Shown in pieces: positions 25,480-40,699 of a DNA stretch of 64,000 bases (position 1 is its first letter; each line of letters opens with the position of its first letter). This DNA comes from Orientallactaga sibirica (Eukaryota; Chordata; Mammalia; Rodentia; Dipodidae). The notes beneath the pieces were generated by a model that saw nothing but the letters and a program-made list of their open reading frames with translations, ran no database searches and had not been told where the DNA came from. The position numbers were made by a program, and so were the translations under genes. The stretch spans positions 1,300,001 to 1,364,000 of the forward strand of contig JAEOAD010000035.1 in NCBI GenBank assembly GCA_036365145.1. The letters run 5' to 3'.

Positions 25480-26020
25480 AATTATCTTTTCACTGTCTCT
25501 ACTCGATGGTGTTAATGCATTCACCATGCTGCCATCCAGTCCACTGCCAGAATGATTTTAAAATTCATCCAAAAACAGAAACCCTGTGTCCTTTAAATGA
25601 TAATGCTCTACAGCCCTCTTCTCCCAGCCTGTGTAACTTCTCTGCTCTCTTTATCTAGAGCTTTTTCTGTTCCAGCATCTCATAATAAATGACATGTCTG
25701 TCCTTTTGTGTCCGGCTTACTTCCTTAACACAAGACCTTCAATGTTTATCCACGTGACTGTGTTAGAATTTCCTTCCTTTCCACGGCTCATTAATATTCT
25801 ACCGCACCTCTGCCCTGCATTTTGCTTACCCATACATCTGCTGATAGACATTTGATCTTTCTCCCACCTTTTGGCTGTTGTAAAAACTGTCATTGTGATT
25901 ATTGGTATACAGGTACCTGAGGTCCTGCTTTAGATTCTTTTGGGAGTGGGATCCAGCAGTGAGATTACGGATTCTGTGTAACTTTGTTGTTTACTTTGGA
26001 GGAATTTCCAAATTGTTTAC
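25480..26020 (-). mobile_element. Old antisense L1 fragment
   Basis: CTTTTGGCTGTTGTAAAAAC, TTGGTATACAGGTACCTGAG and GAGTGGGATCCAGCAGTGAG resemble the 3' region of old mammalian L1 elements. It is heavily diverged. Confidence 0.5.
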
Positions 26021-27475
26021 CCTCTCCCACACACAAAAAAAAAAACTATTGTTTTCTTATGTCAATTTGTCTTTCTGATGATTTTCCAAGACATTCCGCT
26101 TGGCATTCACAGAAAAGTTATAGCTCTCTTTCCTTTAGATTTTATATTTCACCAGTCTCTAACCATTTAGTTAACCAAGTCCAAGTATCATAAACAGGTT
26201 TCGAAACCTATACAACTGGCATTCTCTAAGCACACAATTTCCAGTGGCAAGACCAGACAGCGACCTTCCAAAAGAGTCCAGCATGCTGAGTTCCAGCCAG
26301 TACTGAGAAAGACCTGCTGTGAGTGGAGAATGCTGGTTAATTGGGACAAGGTAAAAAACTTCTGTTCAACTAGATTTCCTTGGTCATGAGGAGATGGATA
26401 AGCACATACAGAAACAAATGACTGTGGGTCTGGACAGAGCCACCAACTCTTAACATCCAATACCTTCCTGTGGACAGCAAGGGCTGAACTATAATAGGAG
26501 GCCTTCTAGTGTGTTCCCTTTCTGTATGAGTTCTTTAACAGAAGAAAGGACCCAGAAGCCTAGGTAGCAGGTTGATTTCCCATCATTCTCCTTCTCCTCG
26601 GGCTTCATTTAACTTGATGGTGAATGAGAGACAAACAGGAAGATGATAGCGTTCCAGTGAAGATTCTGTGCGGAGGAGATGGGATTAGAAAGCTTTCTAG
26701 ACAATTCTAAAATAAAGTCATGAAGCTGAAGAAGGAATACTTTACTACAGCGTCACCCATCCTTGTTAGCCACCCAAATGATTGAAAGGTTTGGGAGTCT
26801 GCCCCCACCTGAGTGTGGCCTAAAGGGACTGGGTTTATTTACTTTAGAGAGAAAAAGTGCACGCGGCGGGAGGGACGTAATAACCATCTACAGGAATATG
26901 AGGGCTGTTCTCTGAGCCATGAAAAGCAGCAGCTTCCCATCTCTGCTAAGGACAGGGTAAGAAGTCGTTCAGCGGTAACAAGTGGGTTTAAGAACTCTGT
27001 GTCCATGCAGTTCAAGAGCAAAGCCACGTCTCTGTCTCAGAAGGAGGCAGCCTGCTGTCTTTGGTGGAAGTGATTTACATACAAACTTGAATCTTGAACT
27101 AGTGCAAAGAAGCTAGAGGGCCTCCCCTCCACCCCCGGATCCATGCGAGAGAATGAACCTGTTGTCTGAGACCCCAGTGATTCGTGTTCGAGGAAGCCTT
27201 CAGCTCACTGTCTTCAATGAGATTTAAACAGAAAGGCTGCCGTTCCTTCCTCCCCTTAGCTCTCTTCTTAAAGCAAGACAACCCAGACTCACTCGTCCAG
27301 GAATTAGAGAATGTCCATTGACTTGCCATTATTTGCCCATTTGATCAGAGGGTCATGGCTTAAAAAAAAAGAAAAAAAAAACAGGTCCTGTTTTTAGTGA
27401 GATTGAATATGATTTATGTGTACATGAACATGAGTGTATGTCATATATGTCATAAACATTTGATAAAGCATATGT
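26021..27475 (+). other. Intron 2, unique sequence
   Basis: No element recognised. The open frame at 26813-27073 shows no family signature. Confidence 0.45.
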
Positions 27476-27479
27476 GTTA

Positions 27480-27645
27480 CCAGGTGTGGCAGCACATGCC
27501 TTTAATCCTAGCACTTGGGATGCTGAGGTTGGAGGATCACTGTGAGTTTGAGGCCAGTCTGAGACTACATAGTGAATTCCTGGTCATGCTGGGCAGAGCA
27601 AGCCCCTGCCTTGAATCCGTCTCCCTCTCCCCCCAAAAGAGGATA
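27480..27645 (+). mobile_element. B1-type SINE
   Basis: CCAGGTGTGGCAGCACATGC, CCTAGCACTTGGGATGCTGA and AGACTACATAGTGAATTCCT appear in B1 order. Confidence 0.85.
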
Positions 27646-27654
27646 TATGTTCGT

Positions 27655-27792
27655 TTAAGGAACATAGTTTATATGTTATTAATTATTATATTATCAAGTA
27701 ATTATATGATATACAATTTATAATTTATTATAATATTATAATTTATTTATAATATTTATAATATTATAATTTATTATAATTTATAATTCAAC
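27655..27792 (+). repeat. AT-rich quasi-palindromic tract
   Basis: TAATATTATAATTTATTTAT-like segments recur several times, almost free of G and C. It could form cruciforms. Confidence 0.75.
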
Positions 27793-28222
27793 AATGAAAG
27801 CAAGCTTTTGTTCTGGGTAGTGTCTCTAAGCATTAATTATATGAATATGAATGAGCTGTGCAATGTTAATTGGTAGCACAGAAAATATCCCAAGTATCCT
27901 GTAACAATGCATTCTTATAGGTGACCAGCTAGGAGGAAAATGTAATGCAGAAAAATTAGTTCTGAGTATGTTATTAACTATTAGCCAATAGGGTAGATGG
28001 AAACTTCTTTCCCACTGTTGTTTTTTATCATTTTTATACATATTAGGTTCATTATACCATTGACTTTGAATTGGATAAGTGGGTCTTATTTGCCTAATTA
28101 GAAATTGTTTCCAGGAAAGCTCTGGTTCCCAGAGGATTGACGGATATCAAGCTGTGTCTTTAAAGTTGTAGGGATGGATTCTACCATGTTATGCTTTAGT
28201 CTTTTATCAAAATGTATTATGA

Positions 28223-28374
28223 GGGGCTGGAGAGATGGCTTAGCGGTTAAACGCTTGCCTATGAAGCCTAATGACCCCGGTTCGAGGCTTGATTCTCCAG
28301 GACCCACGTAAGCCAGATGCACAAGGGGGTGCATGCATCTGGAGTTCGTTTCCAGTGGCTGGAGGCCCTGGCGC

Positions 28375-28411
<37 letters not shown>

Positions 28412-28459
28412 CTGCCTATTTCTGTATCTCTCTCTCTTAAATAATAAAATATTTTTTAA
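28223..28459 (+). mobile_element. tRNA-derived SINE, short subtype, young-looking
   Basis: GGGGCTGGAGAGATGGCTTA to the A-rich end, flanked by an exact 14-bp duplication AAAATGTATTATGA (28209-28222, 28460-28473). Confidence 0.93.
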
Positions 28460-28479
28460 AAAATGTATTATGATCGCAT

Positions 28480-30196
28480 TCAAAAATCTTTGCCTTTATT
28501 ACTGAATGCTTTTTGTCATCTAAAAAGAAGTCAAGATCCAACTCTGAATCTCATAACTTTCTGATTTTCCAAATTCCAGTACTGAAGTGGGAAAATGACA
28601 GTGGGGAGGGATTTGAGTCTTCTGGGGTTTCCATTTCTTTAATGTTCATTACAGGAATATTTTGAGAGTTAAATAAAATAATGTGTTTCAAGCCCAGAGT
28701 CCATTGTGCCAACCCTCCAGTAATAACTGTTGGCTTCCTTTAACTCACAAAGAGAACTTCTTGCCTCCTATAGAGTCATGATTACCCCTATATTCTCTCC
28801 ATTGAGTAGGGTTTGGCCAAACACAGAGTAGTCATGTAGAGTAGTTTGTCTAAATTTCATGAGGGTGCCAGAGACTCCAATTGCATGAACCTGTCTCTCC
28901 CACCCCCAGGACCTCATGAATGCTAGGCAAGTGCACTACCACTGAGTTGCAACCCTAGCCCATGTTCTGTTTTCTGTAGGTTGTTAATCCCTAAAATAAA
29001 ATCTTCTCTAACATCTAGTATTCCAGGAATCATTGTCAACAAATTACCTGAATCCAATTGTAAATACACTTGGGAAGAAAGTACCTTTTAAAATAAGTGG
29101 GAAGGTAGCACATTTTGTTTTGCAACACTTACAGAAGGATTAAAAAACCTGTGACTATAAATAGTCATTTAATAACCATTGTTTCAATTGAGTGTTATAC
29201 TTTGAAATATCAATTTGAAGACATGGCCCCTGACCTGGAGAAGCTCATGAATTTGTTGATGAGACCAAATGCAGGAGTAGGAAATGATTCCAAGTTGGAC
29301 TGGGTGTCAGGAAGGGCAATAGAAAGTACCAGGGCTTGAGCCCCTATATGCTACAAAAGGCAGGCCACATGGGTTGGTGAGTGGTTTACTGTAGCTCTTG
29401 GGAGCCATAGGATCATGGTTAGGTTTATAAAACACTATCATTTTAAGATAGAATTGTTTAAAACCACCTTAAGGTCCACATCTCTGTCACTGCTCTTTCC
29501 TTCCTTGATATGAACATATCTTTCTGAAATATCAACGCTTGGGCACATTTGTTGGCAGACTGTCAGCTCACTCTGCACCAGACCACTGCTGCCCAAAGTC
29601 ATTCTTAGACTGTAGGATGTGGACTATCGTTATGAATCACATTGACAGCAAACACCCCAATTAGAAGCTTACCTCCAAAGCTGAGGCAGAGCACATATTT
29701 TAATGCCAGTGGATTGAGGAAATGTGGGAGGATCTCTCTGCATTAGAAGGTGATTTGTAATTCAGGGATGGGGGAGGGTGAGTGTGGATCTCCTAAGCTG
29801 CACATCTCCCCCTGTATCCCAGCTCCCCAAATTAAGGCAGCAGGGAAGCATGACAACAAAACCATGAACGTAATAGCACACAATTTATGGTTGGAATCTT
29901 ACAAGGCTAAGGCAACAAAGTAGAGTAAGAACGCTCACTTCCTTCTAGACACAAAGTGTTAGGGTCTCTGTCATCTTTATCACAATTTGCAGCTGATGTA
30001 GAGGTTCTGTTTGTCATGGCAAATGGCTTAGTGGGGTGTTTCTGTGCATGTGTCCCAGCTGTCAAGACGGAAATCTGGGGATTCCCTAGAGTGGAGCTAA
30101 ATGCTGATAATGACCCGGGGTTATGTGAATAGTTGGGGTTTGATCATGTGGTCGGCATGTCAACTGAGCCAGTTCTCTTGAACTTTCTTCCTCCAG
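28480..30196 (+). other. End of intron 2, mostly unique
   Basis: A decayed ID-type SINE on the minus strand lies at about 28893-28960 (reverse complement CTCAGTGGTAGTGCACTTGC). The rest is not recognised. The exon 3 acceptor lies at the right end. Confidence 0.5.
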
Positions 30197-30329
30197 ATCC
30201 TCAAATCCAAAGACTTAACGTCTCCAACCCAGCGCTACATTGACAGCAAAGTTGTAAAGACGAGGGCAGAGGGTGAATGGCTCTCATTCGACGTCACTGA
30301 CGCGGTGCAGGAATGGCTTCACCACAAAG
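30197..30329 (+). CDS. TGFB2: TGFB2 coding exon 3 (latency-associated peptide)
   Basis: The 133-nt exon encodes residues 171-214 and the first base of codon 215. The acceptor is TTCTTCCTCCAG and the donor is AAAG|GTGACA. The protein starts [20 protein letters not shown] and continues through [19 protein letters not shown], a well conserved stretch of the TGF-beta propeptide arm domain. Gln in DAVQEW agrees with what I recall of mouse, where human has His. It lies 26.1 kb from exon 2 and only 112 bp before exon 4. Its length is that of the human exon as I remember it. No stop or frameshift is present. Confidence 0.98.
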
Positions 30330-30431
30330 GTGACACACTCATCTTTCTCCTGCTACATGTGGCCCGATGTGCTTGTGAACTGATTGCAGATTGAAGGATG
30401 TCCATGCATACCAATGACTTGCTTGACTTAA

Positions 30432-31936
<1,505 letters not shown>

Positions 31937-32016
<80 letters not shown>

Positions 32017-32038
32017 ATATATATATAGAGAGAGAGAG
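31937..32038 (+). repeat. (AT)n with (GT)n and (GA)n ends, next to exon 5
   Basis: About 90 bp of nearly pure AT, then GTGTGTGT, more AT and AGAGAGAG. It ends 68 bp before the exon 5 acceptor. Confidence 0.95.
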
Positions 32039-32054
32039 TCTATATTGCTGATAA

Positions 32055-34275
<2,221 letters not shown>

Positions 34276-34277
34276 GT

Positions 34278-34433
34278 CTTTTTTTTTTGGTTTTGCAAGG
34301 TAGGGTCTCACTCTGGTCCAGGCTGACCTGGAATTAACTATGTACTCTCAGGGTGGCCTCGAACTCTCGGCGATCCTCCTACCTCTGCCTCCCCAGTGCT
34401 GGGATTAAAGGCGTGCGCCACCACGCCCGGCTT
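34278..34433 (-). mobile_element. B1-type SINE
   Basis: The T run, GTCCAGGCTGACCTGGAATT, GTGCTGGGATTAAAGGCGTG and CCACCACGCCCGGC form a well preserved antisense B1 with CpGs still present. Confidence 0.92.
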
Positions 34434-35768
34434 TATGTCATTTTTAATAGAAGCCAAAGGAAGTTGAATATTTTATCAAGTTACTTCAATGCAACTAGGA
34501 GGCTATCTCAGAAGGAAGGTCCAAGGTTGGATGCCATGTGTCCCCAGCTTAGACGAGCAGGGACCTTCTCTATGGAATAGTGATACTGCCTCCTGCGCTT
34601 CCTGTGAGAGGCTCATGCTGTACACGTTTAGTGATGGAAAGGACTTCATACATTATTTTATTCAAGCACTTAGTTTTCCTAAAAGATGTAGACGATGTGG
34701 GTGACTTGCCTAAGATCAAACTGAAAATTAGTGACAAGCCAGGGCTTGGAAGGCAGCGCTGCTTGTTTTATAACCGGGCCTCCATTGCTCCGCTTAATTC
34801 CAAAAATGTGGCTTCGTGTGGGGCTTTCTGTTCCACTCTTTATGCCTCTGTAAATCTCCCTATTAAAGAGGCATTAGAAAAATTGCCTTCACTGCAGGGT
34901 AGGAAAATGAACTGACGGCCAAAAGAGATCACATAATGCATTCGGCTGAATTCAAGAGTTTGGGGGTTATCAATTATTTTAGACACTCTGTGTTATAAAA
35001 ATGGTTCTTTAGTTCCTGTGTTCATGGACTATGAAGCCTATTTACTTATAAATGCCTGCATAGACTGGAATGAAAGTGAGAAAATGTGGCTCCCCTTCGT
35101 CCTCCGGCTCTTTTCCTAACGCCCCTGTAGGCTTTGGCACTTAGGGGTGACCACGTGCTTAGCCACGTGAGGGCCTTGCTCATGCCCATCCCTTTGTCTG
35201 TGTTTTCTATCCAGTCTGCTGCATCAGGGCTATGGCAGCAGTAGCTGTATTGTGGGCAAGATTTAGTTGCCAAGTCGAAACGTAATTCTCCTCCCTGCTA
35301 CACAGAGGGAGTGTGTGGAGGCTGAGACCAAGCTTGTTTGTCAAGGAGAGAGGAAGTACAACTGTCATGGTCACAAATATGTGGTTTGGATAGTCCCCCG
35401 AGAAGCCAGGCAAGCATAATAAAGTAGTCAGTGTGGCTGCGCTGAACAGATCTTCTGTCTGAGGTTGAAAAAAAAAAAATCACGGTGAAATCTCGAGGAA
35501 AAGGTCACTTGTTTGACTAGCACATTAATGGCAGGCTTCCTTGGAAATGTCCCTGTGTCATCCTTGGAAATATGTCCCTGTGTAGTGGGTAGCCTATACA
35601 CTGCCATCAGTGAAAGTCGCACTACAGAGCATTCTCTTCCTTCTGTTTTAGGCCTAGTTACCACTCCCCAATCTCAAATATCCTTACTCACTAGGGTGAA
35701 GGTCACTGGAGGGTCAGCTTTTAAATTATTGCTCTAAGCCGAATATAAGACGGTGAATAATTAGAAAT
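34434..35768 (+). other. TGFB2 intron 6, unique part
   Basis: No element recognised. A short tandem duplication of TTGGAAATRTCCCTGTGT type lies at about 35540-35584. Confidence 0.5.
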
Positions 35769-35771
35769 GTA

Positions 35772-35925
35772 CATTTCCTGGGTGTGGTGGCACCCACCTG
35801 TAATCCTAGCACTTGGGAGGCTGTGGCAGAAGGATTATGAATTTGAGGCCATCCTAGGCTATAAAGTGAGTTTGAGCCCAGCCTGGGCTACATAGCAAGA
35901 AACTGTTTCAAAACAAAAGAAACAC
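35772..35925 (+). mobile_element. B1-type SINE, diverged
   Basis: GGGTGTGGTGGCACCCACCT, CCTAGCACTTGGGAGGCTG and CAGCCTGGGCTACATAGCAA are in B1 order. Confidence 0.8.
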
Positions 35926-36524
35926 AAAGAAGGTAGATTGTGTTTTTATGTCATTCTTAGCATCACTGTAATTATTGATGAAAGCATTTAGGGTTCAGTG
36001 AGAATTTAGTGCCTTTACTTTGACCTGTGAAAGAGTTGACGTAGACAGATGTCATTTCTGCACCCTAGGGCAAGTTAAAGTTCTGATGAAAACTGCAATG
36101 AAACATTTTACTCTTCTACTTATCATTTCTTCTCTTAGCATATGGGTCATTATTGTCTGGACAAGACTCACCAGGGCTACAAGGTATAAATAAAGCCTAG
36201 AGTTTCTGACACAAGGGACTTTAATTTACTTGGGAATTTAAAACGAGTGCCCGCAAAATGTCAGTTATAAATTTGTATAGCAATAAGAGCAAACGCTAAG
36301 AAGCCTGGGATGTTTGTGCAGCAAAGTGGTGATTAGAGTAGACTTATTAGAATACTTAGGAAAATCTTATAAATAAACAGATCGTTTCAATCTGACACTT
36401 ATGGAATCATTTGTTTAACATGTACCCTCCCAAAAAGCACCTGGTGGAAAGAGGCTTAATTTGTGATGATTGATAAAAGACAGACCAAGCTGGCCATAAT
36501 TTAGTAAGAAAAATATAATGGGGC

Positions 36525-36800
36525 GAGGTGGGGACATAGCTCAGAGGGTTAAAGTACTTGTGTACTGAGGCCAATTCCTGTAACCCCAAAGCTGGAGAAG
36601 CAGAGACAAGAGGATTCCTGGGGTTCCCTGGCCAACCAGTCTATACTCACTGGTGAACAACAAGGCCAATGAAAGACCATGGCTCACAACGAGGTGGACT
36701 GTCGATAACACCCGAGGTTGTCCTCTGGCCTCTACATGCATGCACACATATGTGTGCCCACACACTTATAAACATGTATGCATAATACATACATGCAAAA
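36525..36800 (+). mobile_element. B4-like composite SINE
   Basis: GGGGACATAGCTCAGAGGGT (tRNA-like head), a B1-like middle and CTCTGGCCTCTACATGCATG with CA-rich end. Confidence 0.5.
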
Positions 36801-36888
36801 AAAAAAGAAAAATAATGGACCAGAAATAGCTAAAATTGCTTACTCAGTGGTATGACTGATAACAACATACAAGGACTCTAAAAATTGA

Positions 36889-37104
<216 letters not shown>

Positions 37105-37216
37105 GAGTCTCTGCCAGCGGCAAGATCAAGATTTAGAGTGATGGTGGTGACATGCGGCGAGCATGGTGACAGTGGTGATGTGTGCGACGAGAAAACACAA
37201 GAGCGTCTTGGTTCAT

Positions 37217-37224
37217 CAGTGTTA
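37217..37224 (+). promoter_or_regulatory. TGFB2: Predicted miR-141/miR-200a target site
   Basis: CAGTGTTA is a perfect 8-mer match to the miR-141/200a seed, 113 nt after the stop codon. TGFB2 is a reported target of this family in epithelial cells, so the position fits known biology. Use in this species is inference. Confidence 0.5.
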
Positions 37225-37560
37225 AATTTTTTTTGAAAACAAAGCGGTACTAGTTCAAACACTTTGAAAGCTTGTGTTCTGTTTGTTAAAACGGGCATCT
37301 GCAACAAACAAAAAAGCGTGGAAAGCCTTATTCTGCATTTCATCTACTTTGTGAGAGACACAGAAACAACATTTTTTAAAGGAAAAAAAAAAAAACACTG
37401 GAAGAATTTGTTAGTGTTAATTATGTGAAACAAAACAAAACAAAACCGGAAAAATCCATTCAGTGGAGTTGCTGTACGTACCGTTCCTGCCCGTGCCTCC
37501 CGATCCTTCCCTATTGCTATGCAGTGTGTGCCCCTCCTTACTCTTAGGGTTAACAGTGAA

Positions 37561-37569
37561 TTATTTATT
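37561..37569 (+). promoter_or_regulatory. TGFB2: AU-rich element nonamer
   Basis: TTATTTATT is the class II AU-rich nonamer that destabilises many cytokine mRNAs. It lies 40 nt upstream of the proximal AATAAA, so it would be in every 3' UTR form. Confidence 0.45.
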
Positions 37570-37608
37570 GTGTGTTATTAGCTAAAGAACATTTCATTAC
37601 CCTTGGAA

Positions 37609-37614
37609 AATAAA
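37609..37614 (+). promoter_or_regulatory. TGFB2: Proximal polyadenylation signal AATAAA
   Basis: This canonical hexamer lies 505 nt after the stop codon. Downstream sequence (GCAGGTGTATAAAGTGG) is only moderately GT-rich. It is a candidate for a short 3' UTR form; TGFB2 is known to make several mRNA sizes. Confidence 0.55.
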
Positions 37615-37849
37615 GCAGGTGTATAAAGTGGAGACCAAATACTTTGCTAGAAACTCATGGATGGTTTAAGGAACTTGAACTCAAACGAGCCAGAAAAAAA
37701 AGAGGTCATATTAATGGGATGAAAACCCAAGTGAGTGATTAAGTGACCCAGCAAGTCTGCATATGATAAAAAAAAATCCAGAAAACACATGTTGTGTATG
37801 AACTGCCCAAGGAAGCTTCGTGTATGGTTCAAACACTAAAAAGCCTGTT

Positions 37850-37855
37850 AATAAA
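37850..37855 (+). promoter_or_regulatory. TGFB2: Possible polyadenylation signal in an A-rich run
   Basis: The AATAAA sits at the head of an A-rich run (37850-37881). A second AATAAA lies at 37893-37898. The A-rich setting weakens both, and could also cause internal priming in oligo-dT libraries. Confidence 0.3.
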
Positions 37856-38626
37856 AAAAAACAAACAAACAAAAAAAAAAACTTTCAGTCAGAATAAATT
37901 TGTAAGATTTCTTTTTCTTTTTCTTTTCATTGTAAGTGGTTCTTTGTCCATTTAAGCAAACCAGTGAGATGAAATATTTTGACACATACTGTTCAGCTCT
38001 GCTCTGAGTTTTCCCTCTGTTTCAGCTTGTGTAACCACACCTGCGTGACTACATGAGATAGGTTTAGAAGCAGGCTTAACTAAAGCCACATCTGCAGTTC
38101 TCTTCTGCAAACTATTAAATCAAAATACGAACTATTTTATGTGTGATATGTAAATCCTTGCCATAGTTTTCCATATTCTGTAATAATGTCAAGTATAATT
38201 ATAATTGAAATTGGATTTAAATTTTGGTCTCTTTTTAATGACCATTCACAACTGTCCATTTCCTTCAGCTGGCCAGTACTCTTGAGTAAAACTCCTACTT
38301 TTGACTTGCATTACAAGTACATTTTTTATGATATTTTCTCTACTTGGGTTTTGTATATTGTCCATTTTTATGACATAAGCTACCTGGGTCCATTTTTTCT
38401 TTTTATTGTTTCTTTTCTTTTTTCTTTGTTTTAATGATAGATTTGAGTTCAGTGGTCTTCCTTCTTCTTCTACACTTCACAACTGATCAGGCAGATGTTA
38501 AGAAGCTTCTGTTAGGAAAATGGAGAATGTTGTGGACATGGATAATGTAGTTTTTAGGAGTTCTTATGGATTTCAACTCAGAATCTTGGTGACTAGGCTA
38601 TAAAAGTTTCCTCTGAATTGGTTTAA

Positions 38627-38790
38627 TTGGTATTTTTTTGTTTGTTTGAGGTAGGGTCTTACTTTAGCCCAGGCTGACCTGGAATTCACTATGTAGCCTC
38701 AGGCTAGCTCGAACTCATGGCACTCCTCCTATCTTTCCCTCTCGAATGCTGGCATTAAAGGCATGTGCCACTATGCCCGGCTTAATTTGT
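38627..38790 (-). mobile_element. Antisense B1 SINE in TGFB2 3' UTR
   Basis: GGCTGACCTGGAATTCACTA, GGCATTAAAGGCATGTGCCA and TATGCCCGGCT are antisense B1, with a T-rich start. Confidence 0.88.
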
Positions 38791-39106
38791 ATTTTTGTGG
38801 AATTTTATTGTTGGTAAAAAAAAAAAACAACAACAAGGCAATTCAAAGAAAATATCTTTTGCTTTAATCAGGTTTTGGGTTTTTGGGGGGGAAATTGAAA
38901 GATACACATTTTAGTTGAGTTTTTCAAAGGAGGAAAAAAGTCCAGGTCAGCATTACTCGTTTCATTTATGTCCTGGAAGTTCAAGTTTTTCTAGATGTCC
39001 TTTGAAGGTTGAGAAGAAACCTGCCAAGTTCTCTCACACCCAGACATTCTTTTATCTGAGTGAGCATGGTCTGTAGGGTGAGTAGTACAGGCTAGATTTT
39101 ACTTAC

Positions 39107-39267
39107 CTTTTTAATTTTTTTTTTTTTTGAGGTAGTCTCGCTCTAGCCCAGGCTGGCCTGGAATTCACTATGTAGTCTCAGGCTGGTCTCGAACTCACAG
39201 CGATCCTCCTACCTCAGCTTCCCTAGTACTGGTTTTAAAGGCGTGTACCACCATGCCCAGCTTACTT
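39107..39267 (-). mobile_element. Second antisense B1 SINE in TGFB2 3' UTR
   Basis: A T run, GCCCAGGCTGGCCTGGAATT, GTACCACCATGCCCAGC. Flanking TTACTTACCTTTTTAA and TTACTTACTTTTTATA suggest the target duplication TTACTTAC. Confidence 0.88.
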
Positions 39268-39799
39268 ACTTTTTATAAAGAACTTTCCATATCCTTGCAA
39301 AGGAGAGATCTCTCTTGTCAGGGTATGCAGGACATTCATGTCAATTTCTTAGCTTGAAGATAAAAAACAATGGAAGAACATTTGTAGTTCCATGTAAAGA
39401 GCAGTAAAGTGAGGTATGAATTGGAAAAGAAGTTGTTTGATATGATGAACTAATTTCTTGGGCTTTTTTTTTGTCTGTAATCACTAAAACAAAGTATTGG
39501 ATTTGCAAGTCTGAAGACGGGAATAGCACGAGATAAAGAGCGGAGGTCCTTTGTGGTAGGTGAACCCAGTCCCACGTTTGCGCTTGTTATTTTCCCTCTC
39601 TCCCACTCTTCTGTGAAGTCTATGTAAATCACTCTTACTTCTGCAGGTATTTTCCTCTTAGATAAAATGACATTTTGTTTTGTAAAATTTTGTCTTTCCT
39701 TATGAATGCACTGATAATATTTTAAATACTCTATTTTAAGATCTCTCAGACCTCTTAGGTTCTATAAGGTCTTTATTTCCCATAAGTAAATATTGTCAT

Positions 39800-39823
39800 G
39801 GGAGGGGAGGGAGGAAGGGAGGG
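39800..39823 (+). promoter_or_regulatory. TGFB2: Candidate G-quadruplex in TGFB2 3' UTR
   Basis: G-tracts of 3, 4, 3, 3 and 3 are separated by 1, 1, 5 and 1 bases, a strong G3+N1-7 pattern on the sense strand and so in the mRNA. Confidence 0.55.
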
Positions 39824-40014
39824 CACAGGGATATGATAGTTCAGGGTGGGGGGCGAGCAGATCAGATGTGTAAACACAGCAGGACAAGTTGATGGTTGGT
39901 GTGGTCTTTGAAAAATGGAATATAAGAACAGCTGTTTTGTATTTTGATGACCAATCATGCTGTATTTTAACATGATATATGTCTGGGTTTTTTTTGTGGT
40001 GCTCTAGTGTGGTA

Positions 40015-40020
40015 AATAAA
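40015..40020 (+). promoter_or_regulatory. TGFB2: Distal polyadenylation signal AATAAA
   Basis: The hexamer is preceded by GTGGTAAATAAATTATTTC context and followed 16-40 nt later by TTGCTGTGTTCTTCCTGTT, a good downstream element. I take it as the main 3' end of TGFB2. Confidence 0.65.
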
Positions 40021-40547
40021 TTATTTCGGTCATAAGTTGCTGTGTTCTTCCTGTTATGCAGTCACACTTGAGATGAGAAAACTCTTGTCAGGTGATTGCC
40101 AGGCTGGGAAAGCTACATTGAAAGGGGCCCACTGTGCTTTCCTTCTAAAGCTCGTCACTTCAGAAGTGTCATGCTACAGTTGTGAGAGCCAGGGATATTT
40201 GTCGAGGACCGAAGAAAGTCCTGTGCTGACGTAATTCTCTGATTTATTGCTATTTGGTGATTGTTTGGGGTTAAGTTTCTATCCAGACTGACCATCTACC
40301 AGAAAAAATAAATTAAAAAAAAAAAAAAAAAAACACTGAGATATTTGCACCATGATTCTGGCTTTCTGGTTCTATGTTCTGCCAACGCTAGGGCCAAAAG
40401 AACTGGTCTAGACAGGATCCCCTGTAGCCCCATAACTTCGATAGTTACTGAGTCGGCCAGATATAACAAGAGCCACGTGCGCTTTGGACATGGTTATTTA
40501 GGAAGAGTTACTCCTCTCTCTGTTTCACCCATACCACTGTGCATGTG

Positions 40548-40578
40548 CATACACACACACACACACACACACACACGT

Positions 40579-40628
<50 letters not shown>
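40548..40628 (+). repeat. (CA)n microsatellite
   Basis: About 80 bp of CA with one GTGTA interruption, 0.5 kb after the gene end. Confidence 0.95.
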
Positions 40629-40630
<2 letters not shown>

Positions 40631-40699
40631 ATTCCATCAAATTTCCTTGGCTGTTACCTATAAGACCAGACTTCTCAAGCGGGTTGCCAGTCTCTTAAT

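Larger units (their letters stand above)
37105..40035 (+). other. TGFB2: TGFB2 3' untranslated region
   Basis: The non-coding part of the last exon follows the TGA stop. The far end is inferred from an AATAAA at 40015-40020 followed by a T/G-rich stretch (about 40036-40060) suited to cleavage. Earlier signals at 37609, 37850 and 37893 could give shorter transcripts. The region holds an AU-rich nonamer, a predicted miR-141/200a seed site, two antisense B1 SINEs (38627-38790, 39107-39267) and a G-rich tract at 39800-39823. The length of about 2.9 kb is plausible for this gene; the true transcript end was not observed. Confidence 0.75.
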
